Positions 54,432 through 63,176 of a stretch of 64,000 nucleotides of DNA are shown piece after piece (within the stretch, counting starts at the first letter, position 1; every line of letters begins with the position of its first letter). Both the position numbers and the translations under genes were made by a program. A model generated the notes under the pieces. It was not told where the DNA came from. It saw only the letters and a program-made list of their open reading frames with translations, and did not search any database. The stretch covers positions 1 to 64,000 of the forward strand of contig JAOABX010000011.1 of the NCBI GenBank assembly GCA_026418175.1, written 5' to 3'. This stretch comes from Flavobacteriales bacterium (GTDB lineage: Bacteria > Bacteroidota > Bacteroidia > CAIKAF01).

Positions 54432-55330
54432 TGTTTAGTCGTTTTAAAATAACACGATTTGTTTTATTATTTGTAGCTGTTAGTTTAATAGATAAAGTTT
54501 TTTGTCAGGGTGGGTTTGATATTCAAGGACATCGTGGTTATCGTGCAAGATATCCTGAAAACTCCATTCCGGGCTTTATTGCAGCATTGGATAGTGGCGC
54601 TACCACGCTGGAATTGGATGTAGTTATTAGTGCTGATCACCAGGTGGTAGTTTCACATGAACCGTGGATTTCTTCAAAAATATGTACCACTCCGGATGGA
54701 ATGACCTTGGAGGAAAGGGATGAGCAACGATTAAATATCTATCGGATGAATTATGAAGATATTCGTGGGTTTGATTGCGGCTCAATAGGTAATGAGCGAT
54801 TTCCGCTACAACGCAAAATGAAGGTATATAAACCTTTGCTTGCTGAAGTAATTGATGCTGCATTGGCATGGGAGAAAAAACATAGTAAGCTGGTTTACTT
54901 TAATATCGAAACAAAAAGTACTCCATCGGGCGATTATAAAAATCATCCTTCCCCCGATACCTTTTGTGTTTTACTATATCAGGTATTAAAGGAAAAGAAT
55001 ATCATTTCACGAACTTCTATTCAATCCTTTGATTATCGCACATTACGAACCATGCATTCAATGGATGAAAATATTCCATTGATTATTTTATCAGCGTCGC
55101 CTGTGAATATTTTAAAAATTGAAAAAAAATATGGCTTTAAAGCGTATGCATACAGCCCATATTATCCATTGGTTTCCAAATCAATGGTTCAAAGAATCCA
55201 TGCAATTGGGAAGAAAATTATTCCTTGGACCGTAAATGATGCAGCCATTATGAAAAAATTGCATCTATGGGGAGTAGATGGAATTATTTCTGATGATCCA
55301 GGTTTATTGAGACGTGTATGTGAACCCTGA
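54431..55330 (+). CDS. Glycerophosphodiester phosphodiesterase
   Basis: 299 residues with a signal peptide (about 1-24, ending VFCQGG). GDPD motifs: the HRG..PENS box (IQGHRGYRARYPENSIPGF), the metal-binding LELDVVIS and VVSHEPW, later YFNIETKST, SIQSFDYRTL and the C-terminal WTVND..DGIISDDPGLL. It hydrolyses glycerophosphodiesters from deacylated phospholipids in the periplasm. An insert between motifs (about 95-140) is common in exported members. It starts at the last base of the PorE-like gene's stop codon, so the two are probably co-transcribed. Confidence 0.94.
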   Translation: MFSRFKITRFVLLFVAVSLIDKVFCQGGFDIQGHRGYRARYPENSIPGFIAALDSGATTLELDVVISADHQVVVSHEPWISSKICTTPDGMTLEERDEQRLNIYRMNYEDIRGFDCGSIGNERFPLQRKMKVYKPLLAEVIDAALAWEKKHSKLVYFNIETKSTPSGDYKNHPSPDTFCVLLYQVLKEKNIISRTSIQSFDYRTLRTMHSMDENIPLIILSASPVNILKIEKKYGFKAYAYSPYYPLVSKSMVQRIHAIGKKIIPWTVNDAAIMKKLHLWGVDGIISDDPGLLRRVCEP

Positions 55331-55383
55331 TTGTTTGTTGATTTTACGTTTTTTTGTAAATTTATTAAGTTAATTCAGATTGC

Positions 55384-58300
55384 ATGCGAAAATTTTTATA
55401 TTTCCTTATTATTCCCCATTTGTTATGTGGCATAGTAGCTGCTCAATCTAGTTATCTTTTTGTTGAAAATAAAGGCCAGTGGCCTGAAGAGTTTAATTAC
55501 AAATGTGACCTTCCCGGTGGTGCCATGTTTATTGAGCCGGGTGTTATTACCTGGCATTTTGTAGATCGTTCTGCTATGCATCATGCTCATACGTCTCCAC
55601 TTGCAAACCATCAGCAATTTATCCGTGGTCATGCTTTTAAGACGATATTTATAAATGCTAATAAAGAAGCCCATCATTTTTCAACCGATCCTGTAAAACA
55701 TTATTTGAATTATTATTTAGGAAACGATCCTGAAAATTGGGTCAGTGAATTGTATCCCAAACAAAAAGTATATTACCAAAATATATGGAATCAAATTGAT
55801 TTACATTTTTACAATGCTGCCGGTAAGTTAAAATATGATTTTATTATACATCCCGGAGGAAATATTGCTGATTTGCGCTGGAAATATGATGGGGTAACAG
55901 AAGCAAAAATTAAAGATGGACATTTAATAGTAAAAACCAGCCTGGGAACGGTTACCGAACAAAAACCGTATGCTTATCAAATGATACAAGGTGAAAAAAA
56001 AGAAATTTATTGCAGGTATATTCAACAACCCAATGGAGAGTTCACTTTCGAAGTTGGAAAATATAATCGCAATCTTCCCTTAGTGATAGACCCTACGCTC
56101 ATATTTTCATCATTTACCGGTTCAACTTCTGATAATTTTGGAATGACAGCTACTTATGATAGCCAAGGGCATTTTTATACGGGTGGTATGGCTTACAATG
56201 TGGGTTATCCAGTAACGGTGGGGGCGTATCAAACTACAACAAATCTTAATGGAAGTACATATGGTGTAACCGATGTAGTAATTACAAAGTTTACTCCAGA
56301 TGGCTCCAATTTAGTTTACTCCACTTATCTGGGAGGAGGAAGTGCCACTGGAGGAACTGAAACAGTTCATAGTTTAATAGTAAATGAAAATGATGAACTG
56401 TATATGTTTGGTGTAACCAGCTCTTCTGATTTTCCAACTACTCCTGGAGCGTATGACCAAACCTACAATGGAGGTTCGTATATTGGATTTATGCAAAATG
56501 GAACATATTTCAGTACAGGTACAGATATTTTTGTTTCTAAGTTTAATGCAGCAGGAACTAATTTATTAGCATCAACCTTTATTGGTGGTTCATCTAATGA
56601 TGGAGTAAATTATAATCATAATTACTTTAGTGCAGGATACTGGGTATCTAATTATGATTCATTACAGTTTAATTATGGCGATCAGTTCCGTGGAGAAATT
56701 ATGCTGGATGCTACAGGTAATTGTTACATAGCTACAACTACCAAGTCAAGTGATTTTCCGATAGTAAATGCGTTGCAACCTTCATTTGGTGGAATTCAGG
56801 ATGCGGTGGTTTTTAAGTTTGATCCCAATCTTCAGAATTTAATTTTTAGTACCTTTTTAGGTGGAAGCAATAAAGATGCGGCATATGGAATTAAAGTTGA
56901 CCAAAACAATGATGTGTATGTAGTAGGAGGTACTGCTTCTTCTGATTTTCCAACTACTACCGGGGTTATAAATCCTAATTTTAATGGGGGTAAAGCAGAT
57001 GGTTTTGTGGCAAAAATTGATGCAAGCGGAAACGCTTTGGTGAGTAGTACATTTATAGGCACGAATAGTTATGACCAAATATTTTTTATTGAACTGGATG
57101 TAGATAATGATATCTATGTATTCGGGCAAACCCAGAACCCATTGGCATATCCTAGTGTAAATGTGGCTTATTCTAACAATAATAGCGGACAATTTGTTAC
57201 TAAAATGAATAATAGCCTAACATCCGTTATATATAACAGCCAAATAGGAAACGGAAACGGGCAAGTGAATATATCGCCTACTGCCTTTTTGGTGGATATT
57301 TGTGAAAATGTATACATATCTGGCTGGGGTGGAAGTTTGATCAGCGGAATTCCTTTAACAGGATTGCCGGTAACTTCCAATGCCTTTCAAACATCCAGTG
57401 GCGACGGTTTTAATTTTTATGTTGCAGTATATGCTGCAAATTTTGATTCGTTGGTATATGCTACCTATTTTGGAGGCCCTCAAAGTCGTGAACATGTAGA
57501 TGGAGGAACCAGTCGTTTTGATAAAAATGGTGTAATTTATCAATCTGTTTGTGCCGGTTGCGGCGGATATGATGATTTTCCCACAACGCCCGGTGCTTGG
57601 TCGCAAACCAATAACAGTACAAATTGTAATAACGGTGTATTTAAATTAAGTATTGAAATGCCCGTTGTGAATGCTGATTTTGATTTTCCTTCAGCCGTAT
57701 GCTCAGGTTTTAATTACCAGTTTCAAAGTAATGCTCCTACTTCGTTTTTACATCAATGGGATTTCGGGGATGGAAATACCTCTAATCTTCCCAATCCATA
57801 TCATACCTATCCAAGCGCTGGTACTTATACTGTAACTCTCATAGTTACTGATACAACCTTAAGCTCTTGTATTACCAGTGATACAATTTCAAAACAAATT
57901 ACTATTGTAGATAATCCCGGCAATCCAGATTTAGCTCAAATTGATGTTTGCCAAAGTTCATCGGTACAGATAGGCATTCCCCCTCAGCCTGGATATACTT
58001 ATACCTGGATACCAGCTACCGGGCTTAGCAATCCGAATATTTCTAATCCAATAGCAAGTCCACCTGTTACTACCGATTACATGTTGATTATAGATAATGG
58101 TTTTTGTGTAGATACTGTGTATCAAACTGTACAAGTGGATGATGTAATTCCGGTGCCTGGATTTGGTTTTGTAGCTTCGGGTAATTGTGGTGGAGTAACA
58201 GTTGCACTACAAAATTTTGCAACCAATCAAACCAATACCATTTTCATCATCAATGGTGATACGTTGGCTCCGGGGGATACCATTTTTAATGTAGCATTTA

Positions 58301-58671
58301 ATAATTCTGTAAATGTTACGCAGGTGGTATTTAATGGGGCATGTACTGCAAGTCTCACCCAAACCTTTACGGCTGGCGGTTTTGGTGATTATAATCCGGA
58401 TAGTTTAATTATGCCTAATGTATTTACACCCACTGTTTCTCCAGGCTTAAATGATTTGTTTTGTCCTGTTAATGCAAATGGCGCGTATTGCTATAAAATG
58501 TACATTTATAATCGTTGGGGAATTTTGGTATATGAGAGCGGTTCAAACAATCCCTGCTGGGATGGCCATGTAAAAGATTCTGGTAATTTGGCAGTGGACG
58601 GAGTATATTTTTGGATATTAGAGTATGCCGGTGAAAAACAACATGGGTTTGTACATCTCATCCGGCATTAA
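55384..58671 (+). CDS. Large T9SS type B surface protein with SBBP repeats and PKD domain
   Basis: 1095 residues. A signal peptide (about 1-20, VAAQS) is followed by a domain starting SYLFVENKGQWPEEFNY, which often precedes SBBP-type propeller repeats. Repeats follow with the signature NLVYSTYLGG / FPTTPGAY (for example LIFSTFLGGSNKDAAYGI, and DFPTT.G at several places). A PKD domain lies at about 765-825 (HQWDFGDGNTSNLPNPYH). The last 85 residues are a type B sorting domain (PNVFTPTVSPGLNDLF, MYIYNRWGILVYES, CWDGHVKDSG). It is therefore a surface or secreted protein carried by the type IX system; its binding partner is unknown. Confidence 0.92.
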   Translation: MRKFLYFLIIPHLLCGIVAAQSSYLFVENKGQWPEEFNYKCDLPGGAMFIEPGVITWHFVDRSAMHHAHTSPLANHQQFIRGHAFKTIFINANKEAHHFSTDPVKHYLNYYLGNDPENWVSELYPKQKVYYQNIWNQIDLHFYNAAGKLKYDFIIHPGGNIADLRWKYDGVTEAKIKDGHLIVKTSLGTVTEQKPYAYQMIQGEKKEIYCRYIQQPNGEFTFEVGKYNRNLPLVIDPTLIFSSFTGSTSDNFGMTATYDSQGHFYTGGMAYNVGYPVTVGAYQTTTNLNGSTYGVTDVVITKFTPDGSNLVYSTYLGGGSATGGTETVHSLIVNENDELYMFGVTSSSDFPTTPGAYDQTYNGGSYIGFMQNGTYFSTGTDIFVSKFNAAGTNLLASTFIGGSSNDGVNYNHNYFSAGYWVSNYDSLQFNYGDQFRGEIMLDATGNCYIATTTKSSDFPIVNALQPSFGGIQDAVVFKFDPNLQNLIFSTFLGGSNKDAAYGIKVDQNNDVYVVGGTASSDFPTTTGVINPNFNGGKADGFVAKIDASGNALVSSTFIGTNSYDQIFFIELDVDNDIYVFGQTQNPLAYPSVNVAYSNNNSGQFVTKMNNSLTSVIYNSQIGNGNGQVNISPTAFLVDICENVYISGWGGSLISGIPLTGLPVTSNAFQTSSGDGFNFYVAVYAANFDSLVYATYFGGPQSREHVDGGTSRFDKNGVIYQSVCAGCGGYDDFPTTPGAWSQTNNSTNCNNGVFKLSIEMPVVNADFDFPSAVCSGFNYQFQSNAPTSFLHQWDFGDGNTSNLPNPYHTYPSAGTYTVTLIVTDTTLSSCITSDTISKQITIVDNPGNPDLAQIDVCQSSSVQIGIPPQPGYTYTWIPATGLSNPNISNPIASPPVTTDYMLIIDNGFCVDTVYQTVQVDDVIPVPGFGFVASGNCGGVTVALQNFATNQTNTIFIINGDTLAPGDTIFNVAFNNSVNVTQVVFNGACTASLTQTFTAGGFGDYNPDSLIMPNVFTPTVSPGLNDLFCPVNANGAYCYKMYIYNRWGILVYESGSNNPCWDGHVKDSGNLAVDGVYFWILEYAGEKQHGFVHLIRH

Positions 58672-58681
58672 ATCATAACAT

Positions 58682-60169
58682 TTAATTTTTTTTCTTTAAT
58701 CGAATACGCTTCACCATAAATGCTACAAACCCATTTATATCTGGTGAAATACGAGTAAATAATATTAGAGAGCCAAAGACAGATGTAAAAATGATGCATC
58801 GAATTACAAGATCAATAATATAATAAGAAATAATTGGCAATGCTCTACAGGCTAATATTCCTATCAATGCATAGATAATTACCAACCCATGTTTAATATG
58901 AAAAGGTTGAAATTTATACTTCACCAACAGCAGAATAAACATACCTGCATTATACATAAATAATGAAATTGCTGTAGCTAAAGCAGCGCCAGTAATTCCA
59001 TATAAAGGAATAAAAGCCATATTGGTTAATATAATGAGCACAAGCAGGCTCATTACAAAATATGTATTCCACCTAAAATAGGGAGAAAAACTAATGACGG
59101 CGGTATTTACCCCTCCGGCCATATTTATCAAATTACCCAGTCCGATAAAAAAGATGACATACTTCCCAGCTTCATAACTTTTTGGAATGATTTGATAAAT
59201 ATTATGAATATTAATCCACATCATACAAAATAAAAACAAACCAATTATTAGTTGGTTGAGGCAAGATTTATAATAGATATTTTTTATTGCAGTAAGGTCA
59301 TTTTGTTTGAATTGTGCAGCAAGTAATCCTGAGGCTGACTTATGTAAAACGCGGTAGGGCAAAGCTACCAACACACCAAAGAACATATTTCTTCCGTAAA
59401 TTCCGGCAGCTTCTAGGTTAATGTATCGTTCAATCATAATTGCATCAACATTGGTTACACCTACATAGGTAAGTCCAAGCAAAAAGGAATAACCAGCTAC
59501 TTTCGACATGTCTTTAAAGTGTACACGATAGCTTTGTATGAAATCAAAACCCAGATTGAAATGACCCTCATGGATAAGAAGTATAGCCATCAATAATGAC
59601 GGAATCAGAATAGATATTGAGTATGCCCATATGAACTCTGAGAATCGAAGGGTATAAAATATATATGCTCCAATACTACATAAAATAAGTAAACGTTGTA
59701 CAACATCTTTTAATGTAAATCCTCGAACCGGCTTTTGTATCGCAGTTGAGTATGAATCGTAGAGATAAAAAAACAGTAGAGAAAATGTCCATGGAATAAG
59801 TAAAAAATAATACTGACTAAAGAGGGGAGAAGCTTCAAAGATAGATTTAAAGAAAGGTTTGGTTAGATAATAAAACAAAAGAAAGAATGAAAAACCAATT
59901 AATCCCAACAAAGTGATAAACCATAAAAATTGAGGGCGGTGCTGATGAATATCTTTAATGTGCGGATAAAATCGAATAATTACTGTACTTAACCCCATCA
60001 TGGCTATCTGACTATATATTAGCGAATACGAATTAAGTAAGGTGAGCACACCATTTTGTTCTTCAGTGAAAAAATTTGGTAATAAATATCCACTGGTAAA
60101 GAATCCTAAAAGAATTCCTATACCTAAGGTAAGTGAAGAATAAAACGATTGTTTTTGAATGATACCCAA
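58682..60169 (-). CDS. Wzx-like polysaccharide flippase
   Basis: 495 residues with about 12-14 membrane segments spread over the whole length, beginning IIQKQSFYSSLTLGIGILLGF. The pattern of paired helices with short loops and conserved Gly/Pro fits the polysaccharide-transport branch of the MOP exporters (Wzx/RfbX). It would flip lipid-linked sugar units across the inner membrane. It is the last gene of the minus-strand glycan cluster, 2 bases after the GT-B-like gene, and ends 10 bases from the T9SS type B gene that faces it. Confidence 0.88.
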   Translation of the reverse strand: MGIIQKQSFYSSLTLGIGILLGFFTSGYLLPNFFTEEQNGVLTLLNSYSLIYSQIAMMGLSTVIIRFYPHIKDIHQHRPQFLWFITLLGLIGFSFFLLFYYLTKPFFKSIFEASPLFSQYYFLLIPWTFSLLFFYLYDSYSTAIQKPVRGFTLKDVVQRLLILCSIGAYIFYTLRFSEFIWAYSISILIPSLLMAILLIHEGHFNLGFDFIQSYRVHFKDMSKVAGYSFLLGLTYVGVTNVDAIMIERYINLEAAGIYGRNMFFGVLVALPYRVLHKSASGLLAAQFKQNDLTAIKNIYYKSCLNQLIIGLFLFCMMWINIHNIYQIIPKSYEAGKYVIFFIGLGNLINMAGGVNTAVISFSPYFRWNTYFVMSLLVLIILTNMAFIPLYGITGAALATAISLFMYNAGMFILLLVKYKFQPFHIKHGLVIIYALIGILACRALPIISYYIIDLVIRCIIFTSVFGSLILFTRISPDINGFVAFMVKRIRLKKKN

Positions 60170-60171
60170 GA

Positions 60172-61434
60172 CTAACTTTTTTTAATGTTCCAAATTATTC
60201 GTAACAAAAATGGGTGATATAAGATGATTTTCCATGCATCTGTTATGGAAAAGCGACTTGGTTTAAACTTTAAGAAGTAAAACAGTTCTTTAATAGTTTG
60301 AGTGGGTGTTTTTTCTTTTTGTATGCAATGATTGACTAAATAATTTTTTATTTTTTCAATGTCAGAAAAATCTAATGCTTTTATTAAGGCTTTTTCTAAT
60401 TGGTGTTTATTAGTAGCCAGTATTAAGAATTCATCATTAAATCCAAAATCATAGGCCATTCGTTCGCCATGCGGATTGTAATAAATCACAGGAATACCTG
60501 CTACCAATGCTTCATGTATTAGTGAGCTAAAGCGGGTAACCAGGCAACGGCTATTTTTTAATTGCTCGGCTACCTGGGTTGATGAAGAGCGGATTACTCC
60601 GTGATAAGATGATAAATCTCCGGTATCTCTTGGGTGTTGTGAAATAATATAAGGTGTTTCCAATGCATCGGCACAATGAATGATGTCTTCTAACCAGGTG
60701 TTACGTACCTCTTCAAAAATTCCGTATGTAAAATTGCAATTGATTAATATGTTTTTTCTTTCCGTTTGTTTAATAGATTGTAATGTTTCATAGCGAGGAT
60801 TGCCGGTTAAAAAATACACACTTCTCTTTAGGTCAAAAATTGTTTGTGTACCTTGTATCATCACTTCATCTGCCCATTGCATACGTTTAAATTTATCACC
60901 AAAATCAATGACAGATTCCTGCAAGCAAACTGTTGGTATTTTTAATAACCTGCATAATGCAATAACCCATTGAGGCTGTTTACTCCAATCATTCAACATT
61001 ATTACCACATCAGGGTTAAATTGTTTGAGTGTTTTGAATGAAAATTCTTTAAAAGAAATGTTTTTGTTCTTAAAAAAGTCGTCGGATCTTTCTTTTTTTA
61101 ATTTGGGAATAGTGTAAATAATTTCTGCTGTGTTTTTTAACGCTTCACCCATCAACCAGCAAGAATGGGCAAGTGTGTCACTTTGGGCGAAAAACAGAAT
61201 TTTTTTTATTTTATGATGATGGGTTTGTAAAGGATGAAAATAATGAATGTCAGTTTGATTATTGATGTATGGTTTAAAACTGCTCTCAAGATAAAAAACA
61301 ACCGGGCCTTTTTGATGATTTCGAATATAATCAAGTACAATGTTGATATCATGCGTTAAGGGAAACCAAATTTGCTTGGTTTTTTCAGGTAACGCGGTGT
61401 GTGGCTTATCAAAATGAAAAAAATGATACTCCAT
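60172..61434 (-). CDS. GT-B-fold glycan biosynthesis protein
   Basis: 420 residues without signal peptide. Two Rossmann-like halves are visible: KKILFFAQSDTLAHSCWL and VVIMLNDWSKQPQWV in the first, and RKNILINCNFTYG, PYIISQHPRDTGDL and CLVTRFSSLIHEALVAGIPV in the second. The SSLIHEALVAG..V.Y.NP block resembles the nucleotide-sugar or polyol-phosphate site of CDP-glycerol transferases and UDP-GlcNAc epimerases. I cannot choose between a transferase and an epimerase-like role. It lies between the flippase (2 bp) and the next transferase (1-base overlap). Confidence 0.72.
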   Translation of the reverse strand: MEYHFFHFDKPHTALPEKTKQIWFPLTHDINIVLDYIRNHQKGPVVFYLESSFKPYINNQTDIHYFHPLQTHHHKIKKILFFAQSDTLAHSCWLMGEALKNTAEIIYTIPKLKKERSDDFFKNKNISFKEFSFKTLKQFNPDVVIMLNDWSKQPQWVIALCRLLKIPTVCLQESVIDFGDKFKRMQWADEVMIQGTQTIFDLKRSVYFLTGNPRYETLQSIKQTERKNILINCNFTYGIFEEVRNTWLEDIIHCADALETPYIISQHPRDTGDLSSYHGVIRSSSTQVAEQLKNSRCLVTRFSSLIHEALVAGIPVIYYNPHGERMAYDFGFNDEFLILATNKHQLEKALIKALDFSDIEKIKNYLVNHCIQKEKTPTQTIKELFYFLKFKPSRFSITDAWKIILYHPFLLRIIWNIKKS

Positions 61435-62459
61435 TAGGGTTTAATGCCATTTTCTGTAAAAATACGATGTAGTATTTTATTCCATACTTCTTTTTGATTA
61501 TACTCTGTTTGAATACGTGTTAAAATCCTCTCTATGTATGGCTTTTGTTTATCCACATGTTTCATATAATAAACACTTTTTTCCACATATTCTCCGGGAT
61601 TAGTTTCCAAAACTACTTCATCCTGGTTATAAAAATTTAGTATTCCTTCATTATCTATTACGCCAAAGCGTCCAAGTGAAAAAACAGTCCAAAACCGGTC
61701 CATAATACCTTTTTCAACTTTCCACGAAGTTGCATGAATAATGGGGCAAAGCTTGGATTTTATAAGTGCCCGCTCATGTTCTGCCACTGATACCGGTCCT
61801 TTCGGTGTCCCTTTGCCCGCTAAATAATAGTTTCCTGCAGCTTGAAGCACTGGTTCCAAAAATGTTTCCCATTCAGTAATATTTCCTCGATAACGGGTTC
61901 CCCATTTACTGCCAACAAATCCAGCATCATATTCAAATCCTTCAAGTATTGGTTTAGATTTCATGATGTGGTCATAAGGTACAGTCATGGTACCCCATGG
62001 TATCCAAAAGATTCGTTCTTTATACTTATCTACTATGGCTTTTTTCTGTGGAAAGGAATCAACGTCAGTAAGAGCACCAAATGCATAAAAGCGAGGCCAA
62101 ATTTTATTTAATGTATCCAACTTTTGATATTGTGGCCAATGCCATTCCTTAAAAAATTCAAAAGGCTTATCAGTCCATTCTTTATTGGCAGATTCAGGGC
62201 TACCGTCAAAACTGGTTAGTTTTTGAATGACAATACTATCTGGATGTATTTTATAGTTTTCTATAAGAGAAATACTATCCGGTTCATTCCAGCAGATATA
62301 TATGCCGGGCTTAGAACGATCAATTTTCTGAATATTCAAATGATATGCTTGATAGCCCAAAAGCCGAAACGTATCTTTTAAATAGTTCCATGGCCACCAG
62401 TTAGTATGCTTGGATTTAAAAAAGAATTTGGGTTGATATCCTACCAGATAAATATTCAT
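61434..62459 (-). CDS. Putative glycosyltransferase (GT-B, group 1-like)
   Basis: 341 residues, no signal peptide. The C-terminal half has a group 1-type nucleotide-sugar region (AEHERALIKSKLCPIIHATSW, then FWTVFSLGRFGVIDNEG and TNPGEYVEKSVYYMKH), similar to glycan chain transferases in which an accused-of-signalling receptor-like name is sometimes copied without basis. The N-terminal part is Trp/Tyr-rich (NWWPWNYLKDTFRLLG). Donor and acceptor cannot be inferred. It shares one base with the next gene and lies 6 bp after the methyltransferase, inside the surface-glycan cluster. Confidence 0.7.
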   Translation of the reverse strand: MNIYLVGYQPKFFFKSKHTNWWPWNYLKDTFRLLGYQAYHLNIQKIDRSKPGIYICWNEPDSISLIENYKIHPDSIVIQKLTSFDGSPESANKEWTDKPFEFFKEWHWPQYQKLDTLNKIWPRFYAFGALTDVDSFPQKKAIVDKYKERIFWIPWGTMTVPYDHIMKSKPILEGFEYDAGFVGSKWGTRYRGNITEWETFLEPVLQAAGNYYLAGKGTPKGPVSVAEHERALIKSKLCPIIHATSWKVEKGIMDRFWTVFSLGRFGVIDNEGILNFYNQDEVVLETNPGEYVEKSVYYMKHVDKQKPYIERILTRIQTEYNQKEVWNKILHRIFTENGIKP

Positions 62460-62465
62460 ACACCT

Positions 62466-63176
62466 TTATTTGATAAATGTGGCTAGTTTTCTTTTTAGGA
62501 ATTTTAATTCAAGTATTAAATTAAATGGTGCCGTGTTTTTTTCTGCACGTTGCAAAAGCACAGAGTTTTTTTTGTAGTAATTGATAACATATCCATGACT
62601 CAGTAAAAAGGGAATAGCTGTTTTACCTTTGCCTTGCCAATTTCCCTGGTTATCTTTCCAGGCATCGTCAAAGCAAATAAATCCACCCGGAACAACTTTA
62701 TCCCAAACCTCTTGGGCAGCATCTAAATGCATTTTATAAGCAGCTTCATTAGTAAATTCTGCATTTCTTTTTTTATATGATTCGATGGTGCTTTCTTTGT
62801 GAGGCCAGTCTGTGATTAAATCAAATGCGTCTAAGTAACAAATTCCGATATTTTTTTTAGAATAATTTCTTAGAAAAATTTCACCCAGCTGATGATGGGC
62901 TTCAAAATGGTTATCAACTGCAGCAATAATTTCTGCAGCTCCTTTGGCGTTGTTTTCATCTGCATCTACAGTAATAAAATGCATGTTATTTTGTGAAGCA
63001 AAACGGCACAACCGATGAGTGGAACCAGTTCCTCGTTGAGAACCAATTTCAATTATAGCCAAACGGTCTTTTCCTTTTAGCGATTGGAGAATGAACGTTT
63101 TGTTCAGAAGAATCATTTCATCGCCATGAATTAACGACCTGGGGGCTTTAATAAGAACATCATTACTTGTTTGCAT
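62466..63176 (-). CDS. Class I SAM-dependent methyltransferase
   Basis: 236 residues. The SAM-binding motif I is AIIEIGSQRGTGSTHRL (about 40-56) with the acidic residue of motif II in HFITVDADENN. The catalytic and metal-binding region GICYLDAFDLITDW and FICFDDAWKDNQGNW carries paired Asp residues as in the macrocin-O-methyltransferase (TylF-like) and related metal-dependent group. In a polysaccharide cluster it may methylate a sugar hydroxyl. It overlaps the dehydrogenase gene upstream by 14 bases. Confidence 0.83.
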   Translation of the reverse strand: MQTSNDVLIKAPRSLIHGDEMILLNKTFILQSLKGKDRLAIIEIGSQRGTGSTHRLCRFASQNNMHFITVDADENNAKGAAEIIAAVDNHFEAHHQLGEIFLRNYSKKNIGICYLDAFDLITDWPHKESTIESYKKRNAEFTNEAAYKMHLDAAQEVWDKVVPGGFICFDDAWKDNQGNWQGKGKTAIPFLLSHGYVINYYKKNSVLLQRAEKNTAPFNLILELKFLKRKLATFIK

